Below the pieces are notes generated by a model, which had not been told where the DNA came from, searched no databases, and saw nothing but the letters and a program-made list of their open reading frames with translations. DNA of 64,000 nucleotides, taken from NCBI GenBank assembly GCA_028281165.1, contig JANQKI010000172.1:1-64000 (forward strand), written 5' to 3'. This document shows positions 27,235 to 36,400 of the stretch, in pieces (the first letter of the stretch is position 1; every line of letters starts with the position of its first letter). Position numbers and translations under genes: made by a program. The stretch is from Opitutaceae bacterium (GTDB taxonomy: Bacteria > Verrucomicrobiota > Verrucomicrobiia > Opitutales > Opitutaceae).

Positions 27235-28296
27235 ATGACACGAAATAAATTCTCATCAATATTTCGAATAGCCACCTTCTCTTCGCTGTTCGCCACCGTG
27301 CCTCTTGCTTCTGCCCAGGAGGTCTTTTCTCAAATTGTCGGCGCCATTGCGATGGATCTCCCTGCCAACAGTGATGTTGTTGTGGCTACTCCATTTAATC
27401 AAACTGCAAGTTTCAGGGGTGTGGCTGCTTCTGCTAGTGGAGACCAAATAAATTTGAGTTCCGATGCGCTTACGGCTGGGGCTTTTAATGAGTCTGGGGG
27501 AGTTGCAACGCATTACGTTCTAATTGAAAGTGGAACGCGACAAGGACAACGGATTGCTATCACTTCAAATACCGCTTCTTCCTTGATTCTGGGAGGAGCG
27601 GATTTAACAGGTTTAGCTACGGATGACGCCATATCTATTGTTCCTTATTGGACTCTTGGATCCGCTTTTCCGCAAGGAGTTGCTTTTCATGAAGAGACTG
27701 CTCCTGGCAACCGCGAGGTGGAAGTGATTTTGACAAATCAAGCAGCAGTTGGGGGCGGATTGCAGGCAAAGGACGTTTTTTATTTCTACAGCGGAGCTTG
27801 GAGAAAAGTGGGCGCGTCAAAGTCCGAATCTTTTAATTCTCAGATCCTTGAACCGTCGACCGCTTTTGTTATCAGGAACAACGCAGCAGATAAAACCTCT
27901 TATTTCTTCGGCGAGGTAGTCACAGCTCCATTAGCTGTTCCACTGCAGCGTTCAGATAGTGGTTTGGTTGATAATTTCGTTAGCATTGAGCGACCGCTCG
28001 ATATTAGTCTGATCGAACTTGGATTACATGACAGCGGGGTATTTGAAGTTACTACTGACGCTAATAATCCTACCGATCAGCTTCTCCTTTATTCTCTCTC
28101 ATCGGCCGGAAAGAACAAGCAGCCAACTGCGTCCTATTTCTTCTTTAACAACGCTTGGCGAAAAGTCGGAGCAGACATAAACACGTCTTTCGATTCGGAC
28201 GTCATTTCAGCTGGAATGGGCATTGCCATTAGAAAAGCTCAGGCTGTCCAGTCCGATCAACTAACATGGGTTAATCAATGGGAGCTGCCACAATGA
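27235..28296 (+). CDS. Exported TIGR02597-like protein
   Basis: The 353-residue product has a signal peptide (about residues 1-28, ending PLASAQ). Its beginning, EVFSQIVGAIAMDLPANSDVVVATPF, resembles the TIGR02597 family of exported proteins, common in Verrucomicrobia and of unknown function; the assignment is from memory of the pattern. An internal duplication is visible: FYFYSGAWRKVGA at about residue 182 and YFFFNNAWRKVGA at about 301, each followed by SF-S and an IR element. It overlaps the next gene by 4 bases (ATGA). It ends in WELPQ, very like the WEVPQ end of its partner. Confidence 0.75.
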   Translation: MTRNKFSSIFRIATFSSLFATVPLASAQEVFSQIVGAIAMDLPANSDVVVATPFNQTASFRGVAASASGDQINLSSDALTAGAFNESGGVATHYVLIESGTRQGQRIAITSNTASSLILGGADLTGLATDDAISIVPYWTLGSAFPQGVAFHEETAPGNREVEVILTNQAAVGGGLQAKDVFYFYSGAWRKVGASKSESFNSQILEPSTAFVIRNNAADKTSYFFGEVVTAPLAVPLQRSDSGLVDNFVSIERPLDISLIELGLHDSGVFEVTTDANNPTDQLLLYSLSSAGKNKQPTASYFFFNNAWRKVGADINTSFDSDVISAGMGIAIRKAQAVQSDQLTWVNQWELPQ

Positions 28297-29966
28297 GATT
28301 AATAAAGCTATCTTCTCTAATTTTTACTCTATCTTTTGCTTTTCTGTCTCAGGGAGCCATATCGGTGTCCTTGGATGTTGAAAGTTTGAAAGCGGCCGGC
28401 GCCGCAAATGCTAGCTCTGGTATTCTGGTCCTCGTTGTCAGTCAGGACGACAACGACTTTTCCCTCCCCGAAGCGGGTTCAATCGTCCCAGCTGGTAGTG
28501 ATGATGCTATTGTTACAATTTGGGATCTGGCTGATCAGAGTCTTCCCGATGACGACTTCACATTGCTTTCCAAGGCAATCTCCTACGATGCAGGTTGGGC
28601 GGCAGGCGATCCTCTTGGTCTTTATTGGTTTCCAAACCTAACTGCAGGTAACCCGGTTCCAAGCGCGAACGAGGAGTTTGGATTTTTTGCTGACACAACT
28701 AATGTTCAGAGTGGTGATGATTGGAGTTTGCCTGCTGATGGAGCTCTTCTCCATAGCCTTAAGCTTTTCACGTCTGATGCGGACGAATTAGTGTCTGGTG
28801 GGCCATCTCCCAATGGTGTTGCTATTTCCGATTTCGCTATCGGCCAACCGGTCGCCGTTCAGTCGCCAACTTCGGTAAGTGGTGAGGCGAATTCCGGAAA
28901 TAGCGTGACCGTCAATTGGCAAGGTGGGACTGCGCCAGGTGGTGGTTTTCTTATTGAGCGACGCTTGGCTGGATCTGGTTCTTATACCACTATTGGCATC
29001 GCCGACTCTGATGACGGCATGTTTATCGACAATACGGTCGAGCCTGAGCAGAGCTACGAATATCGAGTAACGGCTTTCAATAGCTTTGGCTCTCAGTTTA
29101 GCTCGATCATCGCCTTAAATACCCCAGAAGGAGCGTCAACAGCGATCGTCAATCTCTCTACTCGGGGAATTCTAGGCGACGGAAATAATGTGATGATTTC
29201 CGGCTTCATTATTGGAGGAGAGGGTACTCTAACGGTTCTGTCTCGTTCTGTTGGACCCAGCATTGTAAAATCCGGGGTTTCGACTGATTTAGCTTCGCCC
29301 GATCCAAAGAGCGATCTTTTCTCTACGGTCTCCGCATCCAATGATGATTGGGAGGATGATGACGGTTCGCTCATCTCAGCGTTATCTAGCCAAGTTGGCG
29401 CTCAACCTGATCTTGATCCTGGTTCTAAGGATTCCGCCTTTGCCATATCTCTAGGCGCGGGTGGTCATGCTGTTATTTCAAGCGACAATCAAACTAATGA
29501 TAAATTGGGGCTGGTTGAAATTTATGATGCTAATGAAACGGGTCCTGGACTGGGCTCGGCCAGACTGGTTAATCTTTCTACCAGAGGGTTTATAGGTACC
29601 GGAGACGCGATCATGATTGGTGGCTTGGTTATAGGCGGCGAGGGCTCAATGAGGATTCTCATTCGTGGGATTGGGCCTAACCTAGACGGGCTTTCAGAAA
29701 ACGAAATATTAGCCGACCCTGTTTTGCAGTTGCTTGACCTTGGCAATGGGGGAGCTCTGCTCGAGGCAAACGATAATTGGCAGGATTCGAACGGTCCCGC
29801 TATTGCAGCGGCCGCCGATGCTGTTTTCACTCCCCAATTTGCGAATGGATCCACCGATTCGGCTATTCTGAGAGATCTGGAATCTGGAACCTATGGCATT
29901 TTCCTTCTTGGAGCCAACGGTGGAACAGGTATCGGGCAGATTGAAATTTGGGAAGTGCCACAGTAA
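28293..29966 (+). CDS. Exported protein with fibronectin-like domain and two tandem C-terminal repeats
   Basis: I start at ATG 28293, which overlaps the previous stop (ATGA) and gives a clean signal peptide (MRLIKLSSLIFTLSFAFLSQG). The upstream in-frame ATG 28278 is possible. The 557-residue protein has an N-terminal beta domain (about 25-185) and a fibronectin type III-like domain (about 188-272, with NSVTVNWQGGT and YEYRVTAFNSFGS). Two ~140-residue repeats begin VNLSTRGILGDGNNVMISG and VNLSTRGFIGTGDAIMIGG at about 286 and 426, each with IGGEGxxxxLxRxxGP. Asp/Gly-rich loops could bind calcium. No anchor or sorting signal was recognised. Confidence 0.75.
   Translation: MRLIKLSSLIFTLSFAFLSQGAISVSLDVESLKAAGAANASSGILVLVVSQDDNDFSLPEAGSIVPAGSDDAIVTIWDLADQSLPDDDFTLLSKAISYDAGWAAGDPLGLYWFPNLTAGNPVPSANEEFGFFADTTNVQSGDDWSLPADGALLHSLKLFTSDADELVSGGPSPNGVAISDFAIGQPVAVQSPTSVSGEANSGNSVTVNWQGGTAPGGGFLIERRLAGSGSYTTIGIADSDDGMFIDNTVEPEQSYEYRVTAFNSFGSQFSSIIALNTPEGASTAIVNLSTRGILGDGNNVMISGFIIGGEGTLTVLSRSVGPSIVKSGVSTDLASPDPKSDLFSTVSASNDDWEDDDGSLISALSSQVGAQPDLDPGSKDSAFAISLGAGGHAVISSDNQTNDKLGLVEIYDANETGPGLGSARLVNLSTRGFIGTGDAIMIGGLVIGGEGSMRILIRGIGPNLDGLSENEILADPVLQLLDLGNGGALLEANDNWQDSNGPAIAAAADAVFTPQFANGSTDSAILRDLESGTYGIFLLGANGGTGIGQIEIWEVPQ
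29151..29963 (+). repeat. Two tandem ~420-bp coding repeats
   Basis: Repeat units start at 29151 and 29571 with near-identical AATCTCTCTACTCGGGG and AATCTTTCTACCAGAGG sequences. The period is 420 bases, or 140 codons. Similarity is mostly at protein level, so the duplication is old. Confidence 0.75.
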
Positions 29967-30001
29967 ACAGTCTCATATCCTGACAATTTGAATACACTTT
30001 C

Positions 30002-30029
30002 GAGCCTGGCTGATCCGCCAGGCTCTTTT
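30002..30029 (+). terminator. Intrinsic terminator after the exported protein pair
   Basis: A perfect 9-bp stem (GAGCCTGGC/GCCAGGCTC) with a 6-base loop is followed by TTTT. It lies 36 bases after the stop at 29966. Confidence 0.85.
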
Positions 30030-30095
30030 GCTTTCAGAGTTTCAGTAAACTCTTCTTGAAGTGTTTCTTTTGTTAGCTCATCGTCCGCCGCAAAT

Positions 30096-30791
30096 ATGTC
30101 TACGCTCTCGGTTGTAATACCCGTCTACAACGAGGTGAATACCCTCGCTGAGATATTGCGAGCGGTTCGTGAATCGGGAGTAGAACAGCTGCAGATCATC
30201 GTCGTGGATGACGCTTCCTCAGATGGAACGTTTGAATTGATCCGAAACGAACTGGCGTCGAAAATTGATATTGTTGTCCATCATGAAACGAATCAGGGGA
30301 AAGGAGCTGCTTTAAAAACCGGAATCAAGCATGCCGATGGTCAGCTTATTGTCTTTCAAGATGCGGATCTTGAGTATGATCCTCAAAATTTTAGTCACAT
30401 GCTGGCTGCGATGGCTCATGAGCAAGCAGATGCAGTTTACGGATCGCGCTATCTTGATCGAGCTTTCGGAGAATCAAGTCCAGCTTGGCACCAGTTGATA
30501 AATGCAGGTCTGACTCTGCTTTCGAACCTGTTTACCGGCTATCGGCTTACTGACATGGAAACCTGCTACAAGATGTTTCCTGCCTCCTTTTTGAAGAAGA
30601 TCACTCTTGAGGAAAAAGGATTTAGTATCGAGCCTGAAATGACAGCGAAAGCGGCGGCTTCAGGCCTTAGACTAGTTGAGGTTCCGGTGTCTTATGCTCG
30701 ACGAACTTTCGATGAAGGCAAAAAAATCGGCCTCAAGGACGGCTTTGAAGCTGTGTATACAATTTTTAAGTACGGATTTCGTTATCTCTAG
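30096..30791 (+). CDS. Family 2 glycosyltransferase, dolichol-phosphate-mannose-synthase type
   Basis: A 231-residue soluble GT2 enzyme that probably transfers a sugar from a nucleotide donor to a polyprenyl phosphate. Visible are VVIPVYNEVNTLAEIL, VDDASSDGT (about residue 38), NQGKGAALKTGIKHA, and the donor/metal site FQDADLEYDP. The C-terminal IEPEMTAKAAASGLRLVEVPVSY segment is typical of DPM1-like proteins. There are no C-terminal membrane helices. It converges with the next gene, with only 3 bases between the stop codons. Confidence 0.88.
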   Translation: MSTLSVVIPVYNEVNTLAEILRAVRESGVEQLQIIVVDDASSDGTFELIRNELASKIDIVVHHETNQGKGAALKTGIKHADGQLIVFQDADLEYDPQNFSHMLAAMAHEQADAVYGSRYLDRAFGESSPAWHQLINAGLTLLSNLFTGYRLTDMETCYKMFPASFLKKITLEEKGFSIEPEMTAKAAASGLRLVEVPVSYARRTFDEGKKIGLKDGFEAVYTIFKYGFRYL

Positions 30792-30794
30792 AAT

Positions 30795-33404
30795 TTAGGA
30801 CCACAAGGCAATAGATCTTAGTCTGGCCGCGTAAATTCCTCCGACGGCTTCTGGCGAAAACCGATCTCGTATGGTTTTCGAGGCCGCTTCGCTAATGGAA
30901 TTCCTGAAATCAGAGTCTCTAAAAAGCCTCCGCATAAAGCGAGCTGCATGATCCGTATCCGGATCTGCCCAGAACTGGCCCTTTAGGTAGGGCCCGTGTG
31001 TGTGTTTTAGTTTCACAAGCTCGAAGTTCACAGGGCAACTGTTGGTCTCGTTTATGAATTCTGAATTTGCCGACCAGTTTGTGGCTACAACAGGTTTCCC
31101 AAGATACATGGACTCTGCGATAGTTAGACCGAAGCCTTCCGAGCGATGCAAAGACACATAGCAATCCACAGAATTCATCAGCTTGTAGACGTCGTCTCTT
31201 GTTAACGTCTCATCGATCAAATAGCAATTCTGTACACCTCGCAGCAATTGTTTGAGCTCATCGAGTGATTCTTGATTGTTTTTAGATGAATGGATCTTAA
31301 TTACCAATCCTACATCTTCCTGTTCACTTGGAGAAAAAGCCTTTTTAAAAGCTTCGATGGATGCCTTAGGATTCTTTCTTTCTTGGTAACTGTTTAAATC
31401 GTACGCGAAAAGGAAAAGAAATTTATCAGAAGGCAAATTGAAGCGACTTCGGCTGCTACCAACGGGAATAGAAAACTGGATACAATGAGGGATAGTGACT
31501 ACCGGAAGTGGTGATTTCATAATTATGGAATCGCGTACAAAATTGGATGGAGCCCATATTTCATCAAAATATTTGAAATACTTTATCCAGTGGTCGGGAA
31601 ACTCCGGCAGCTCCCACGCCCAATAGGCTACATTACGTTTGCCTTTTCTAAACCGTTCCCCGTGGTGATGGTCAATATCCGCGCTTTGTGGAGCATCAAT
31701 GTGGAAAACGTTGATCGGATATGGATTGCTTGCAGTAAGTTCCTTTTCGTAGGTTGTGTCTCCTTGATCCGAAAGACAGTTTACCTTCAGTGGGATTAAG
31801 CAGTGTTCGATTGCGGTTGCTTTTATAGCCTTCGCTGCAAGGCGGACGGACTCGCCGATTCCCAACTCAGCTTTAAACCAACCTATTAAATTGATTCCGA
31901 TATTCCCGTATTTACGTGCATAATCGAAATTAAAAGGCGACGTAGGGTTTTTCTTAAAATCCAGTACTGTTTCCTGATTTATTTCGATAGTGTGAATCGC
32001 CAGTCTTTTGTTTATATCCTGTGTTCTATATGATTTTAACTTTCTTCGAATGCTTCTAGGAATTATAATAATATTATCCAGAATACGCCCTAAAAATGCG
32101 TAGGAATTCGTTTTAGCCACGCCGAGAATCTGTATTTCTATATGATTAGCTTCGGTAGCCAGAACAGGAGGATTTTCGAAGTTAAGATAGAATTCGCCTT
32201 CTTCTATCGGGAAATATATTCGTGTGTCTGAATCGTTAACCGTTACCTTCAACCCTAGTCTTCCTTTCTCTACGGGATTTTCAGGGTCCGCTCGTTGGAC
32301 CTCCCCTCGTATTCCCATCTCGGCTACAACAAGCCCTCTTGGAATTGTGATGGAAGCGTCTTCTTTGATCCAGACTCCTTGACCAATAGATTTTTGCTCA
32401 AATTTATTATGGATGAATTTATCTGATAGCCAATTCGCATTTTGCTTTCTTTGCGCGTCCTTTATTTCTTCGTCGGAAAGCTCATCCAGCACCGATTGCC
32501 AATGTCTTTCATTCCTAGCTAACTTGCTATAGGCTAAATGTAGTCCAATCGTAGCTGCACCCTTTTTTATTCCGAGCCAACGCGGAATGGCTTGTTTCGC
32601 TATGCGGTACTTAAAGCTACGAGGCTGGCTTTTAATGGTTTTTACATATTGGTCAGGCCATTTTAGCGCCGCTAGATGAGCGATTTTATCCTTCCATTTT
32701 TCTTGGAGCGTACGGAAATTCGCTTCTTCCTTCAGGCTCGCTTCTCCTCTTGTCGCGCTAACCTTGTGCTTTACTGCGCTTCGATTCGCGACTACTATTC
32801 TAAACCCGTCACGGCGGAGTTTCATGCATAGATCAATATCCTCGCACCCGTTTGTATAAGACTCATCAAATCCGTTGTAGCGAAGAAACAACTCCTTCTT
32901 GATTGCGCAACAAGCGCCCGTAATTAAATGAAACTTCGAATATTTTGGAGCTGCTATTAAACCTTTGTTCCGCGTTTTCTTGTGCAGTAACTCTCCGTCC
33001 CAATCCACGTAATAACCCGAGTGGTCTACATATCCGGTATCCGCATTCAGTTGTACGTTGCCGACGATGCCTAGATTTGGAACCTTCTCGAATGCTTCGA
33101 ACATAGGTTCAAACCAGCCGGGAAGGAATTCTAAATCATTGTTGATCAGGAACAGGATTTCTCCTTTAGCCTTATTGGCTCCAACATTGTTCGAGAAGGC
33201 GTATCCCCTGTTTTCTTCATTTGTTACTATCCTCGTATCCTTGCCTGCTAGAGACTGGAGCTCTTCCTTTGTCTCATCATCACTACCATCGTCTACGATG
33301 ACTATTTCGTATGATATATCTTTTACAGTGTCTTTTAGGCTCTTTATGCATACATGAGTTAATTCTATATGTCCAAAGACTGGAATTATAAAAGAAACCT
33401 TCAT
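30795..33404 (-). CDS. Two-domain glycosyltransferase (GT2 then GT4)
   Basis: The 869-residue protein starts with a GT2 domain (residues 1-230): FIIPVFGHIELTHVCIKSLK, VDDGSDDET, NEENRGYAFSNNVGAN, LINNDLEFLPGW. A middle region of about 230 residues includes a beta-rich part (about 345-440). The C-terminal part (about 490-869) is GT4-like, with IGWFKAELGIGESVRLAA near its start and SEGFGLTIAESMYLGKPVVATNWS as donor-site motif. Likely role: assembly of a surface polysaccharide. It overlaps the upstream gene 33401-36766 by 4 bases, so the pair is coupled. Codon use is more AT-rich than in the housekeeping genes. Confidence 0.9.
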   Translation of the reverse strand: MKVSFIIPVFGHIELTHVCIKSLKDTVKDISYEIVIVDDGSDDETKEELQSLAGKDTRIVTNEENRGYAFSNNVGANKAKGEILFLINNDLEFLPGWFEPMFEAFEKVPNLGIVGNVQLNADTGYVDHSGYYVDWDGELLHKKTRNKGLIAAPKYSKFHLITGACCAIKKELFLRYNGFDESYTNGCEDIDLCMKLRRDGFRIVVANRSAVKHKVSATRGEASLKEEANFRTLQEKWKDKIAHLAALKWPDQYVKTIKSQPRSFKYRIAKQAIPRWLGIKKGAATIGLHLAYSKLARNERHWQSVLDELSDEEIKDAQRKQNANWLSDKFIHNKFEQKSIGQGVWIKEDASITIPRGLVVAEMGIRGEVQRADPENPVEKGRLGLKVTVNDSDTRIYFPIEEGEFYLNFENPPVLATEANHIEIQILGVAKTNSYAFLGRILDNIIIIPRSIRRKLKSYRTQDINKRLAIHTIEINQETVLDFKKNPTSPFNFDYARKYGNIGINLIGWFKAELGIGESVRLAAKAIKATAIEHCLIPLKVNCLSDQGDTTYEKELTASNPYPINVFHIDAPQSADIDHHHGERFRKGKRNVAYWAWELPEFPDHWIKYFKYFDEIWAPSNFVRDSIIMKSPLPVVTIPHCIQFSIPVGSSRSRFNLPSDKFLFLFAYDLNSYQERKNPKASIEAFKKAFSPSEQEDVGLVIKIHSSKNNQESLDELKQLLRGVQNCYLIDETLTRDDVYKLMNSVDCYVSLHRSEGFGLTIAESMYLGKPVVATNWSANSEFINETNSCPVNFELVKLKHTHGPYLKGQFWADPDTDHAARFMRRLFRDSDFRNSISEAASKTIRDRFSPEAVGGIYAARLRSIALWS

Positions 33405-36400
33405 GCGACACTGTAGAATCTAGGTTCACGAGCTAGAGTGAAATCTTCGCGTTCTAATGTGAGATTGGGATTATAATAAGGGTCCTTCTCGATTTCGTCT
33501 CCCCATTGGAGTTTCATGTATTCAACTGCTGTATTAAAAGCTTCGATTTTATCTTCATCGAGATCATTGCCGCGGCTTGCAGATTCGTGATGGTGCAGTT
33601 CTGCGAACGGAGTGAATAGATTTCGGAAACCGGCTTTTCTCGCTTTTAGGCAGAAGTCTACGTCTCCAAAAGCATTTGGCACCTCAATTTCGTTGAAGCC
33701 ACTAATGTCCTTCCATACTGATTTTCTAAATGCCATGCAAGCGCCGGTTATCGCGCTATAGTTCCCGATAAGGCAAGCTCGATGAATATAGCCATCATCT
33801 GTTCGGTGTAGTCTTTTGAATGCCTCGCTAGCTACACCCCCTATACCCATGACGATTCCGGCATGTTGGATGTGTTCATGAGGATAGAATAATTTTGCCC
33901 CAACAGCGCCAATTTCCGGCCTGCTGGCGTGGCTTACTAATTCCTCGAGCCAGTCTTCCGAAATGACGGTGATGTCGTTGTTCAACATGCAAATGATATC
34001 GGATTTGGATTGGCTGATTGATGCGTTGTTAATGGCGGCGAAGTTGAATGGGGCGGAAAACTGCTGAACAGTGATACCGTCAGAAACAATCCTGTTCAAA
34101 TAATCAAGCGTATCGATATCATCTGAGTTATTATCCACGATATGAATACGATAGTTCTCGTAGCTTGTCTTCTCTAGAATACTATCGATACAAGGTTTCA
34201 GCAGATCCAGTCTGTTTCTAGTCGGGATGATGATGCTCACCTCAGGAGGATTATCGGGTATTGGATATTTAGGCCGCCAGTAGTAGCGCTCTACAGGTTC
34301 TATTTGCATAGAAAACCCCCTTCGCTCTAGGGCGCTGGAAATGGCTTTCCCCCCGGCCTCGTGGGCATAGTCTTTCTCGTCAATGTCCGCAGCGGTTGAC
34401 CCTTGAATGGATCGCCAGTGATATAGCACTTCCGGAATGTGGATGATCTGATTAGGTTGGGCTTTCTCCGATACTCGCAAAGCGAGATCCCAGTCCTGCG
34501 CGCCTTCGAAACCTTCCCTAAATCCTCCAACTTGTCTCGCCACTGAAGTTTGATAAACACCTAAATGACTGATATAGTTTTGCCCAAGAAGTAGATCAGG
34601 ATTCCAGTCAGACTTGAAATGAGGTTGTGATCGCTCTCCATCTTCGCTAATTTTATCCTCGTCTGTATATATAAGCTTAACGTTTGGATTATTTGCAATG
34701 GCATCCACTACTCTGGCCAAAGCATGGGGCGGCAGTTCGTCATCATGATCAAGCAGCGCTATATAGGATCCTTGAGCTATATCTAAAGCGGAATTTGAAG
34801 CTGCGCTTATATGACCATTTTCCTTTCTGAATACGACCTCTATTCTTTCATCAAGATTTTGATATTCTGCGAGTAAATCTCTAACATTAGCCTTTGTAGA
34901 AGCGTCGTCGGCTATGCAGAGTTGCCAATTAGGGTAAATTTGGTTTATTACTGAATTTATTGATCTCGATAGCCACTTTTCCTCTGTGTTGAAGACTGGC
35001 ATTATAATTGAAATAAGCGGTGGCCTTTCGATTTTATCGATCCTTTCTAGGAAATTATCCATATACTGATCGATTTTTGGCTCTAATCGTTTACAAAAGT
35101 CTCGATAATCCCGATACGCTGGAGGTAGTTGCGATTGAGGTTGATCGTCTTTAAGAGCGGGCTCCTCGACTTCTTGTATTTTTGCTTCGGATTCCTCAGG
35201 TAATTCATCCTTGCGGATAAAAGGATCGACAACTTTTCGGCGTAAGGCCCTAAGTGGCATTGTGAGCCGCCAAGACATGGTATTCTTCAAGCGACGAATG
35301 GCTTCGTTCAATTGTCGATTCTCATCTTCGAGTCTTTCGATTTCCTGCTGAGCCAAGGCATTAGCTGCTTTTCCTCTAATCAGCTCATCGTTACTGTCTT
35401 CTTCTATTGGCTCCTTCTGAGTCGCCTCAGGCCGATCAAAGAAAGTCTTGTACCTTTTTAGGCAATGTATAAGAGACAGCAAGCTTGGGCTTTTGCGAGC
35501 GTTTCCCTTTACATTAGCATTGATCGAACCCAATTCCTGGATACGCTGAGCGGCTATGTTTGCCTGGAAGCCTTCGTTCTTATTTTCTGTTATCCAATTT
35601 CTCGAAGGGCTCTTCAGGATCAATTCATAGAATTCCAAAAGTTTTGCCGTGTTGGAATGTATTGAAAAATTCTTCTCCGCGAAGGCTTTTCCCTTTTGGC
35701 CTAAGCGATGGCCAAGTTCGGGGTTTTCGATAATCCGAATGCAGAGATCTGCGATTTCGCGTGGGGCTCCGATGTCTAATTTTAGACATTCGCCGCCGTC
35801 TCCCATCCTCAAGGCTAGATTCGCATTGGAGGTGATAACGGGTTTTCCTGCGGCTAGGAATTCAGGCAGCTTGCTTGGCAATCGATATAGATTAAATGCG
35901 TTTGCTTTGCCGGGCTGAACCAGAATGTCGGCTGCCTTTAGAAGCTTTGGCAGCTTTTCTTTTGGCTGTATCCCGATGTCGATTACATATTGATCTACAT
36001 CAAAGGCAAAGCTTGCGTTGAAATTGTCCTTGTTCGGCCCAGTTTTAATCAATTTCAAGGGATGCCCTTGATCGTTGACTAGTTTAGTGGCGAGATAGAG
36101 CGCCCTAATATCTTCTCGATTGCTGCTCGTCACACCTCCAGTGTATACGATTATTGAATACTTTTCTTCAATATCGAGAAGTTCGCAAACCTCTTTTTTA
36201 GTGGATTCGTGTTGAAACTTTTCAAAATCGATGCCTGGAAGAAGTTCCATTGAAGGACGATCCTGGGAAGTGAAATCGCGCAGTTTATCGATCACGGTAG
36301 TCGTTGCATCGGCCAAAGCTAGAAAAGCTCTGTAGTTGACTGGATGTGACAGTTCGTCATGCCACCCGTCAAAACCTTCAGGCGGTTCGTCTAGGGGAAG

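Noticed and set aside
35465-35665. A plus-strand ORF beginning MYKRQ
   Set aside because: MYKRQ is the familiar translation of the tagmentation adapter end, and the frame is antisense to a glycosyltransferase gene.
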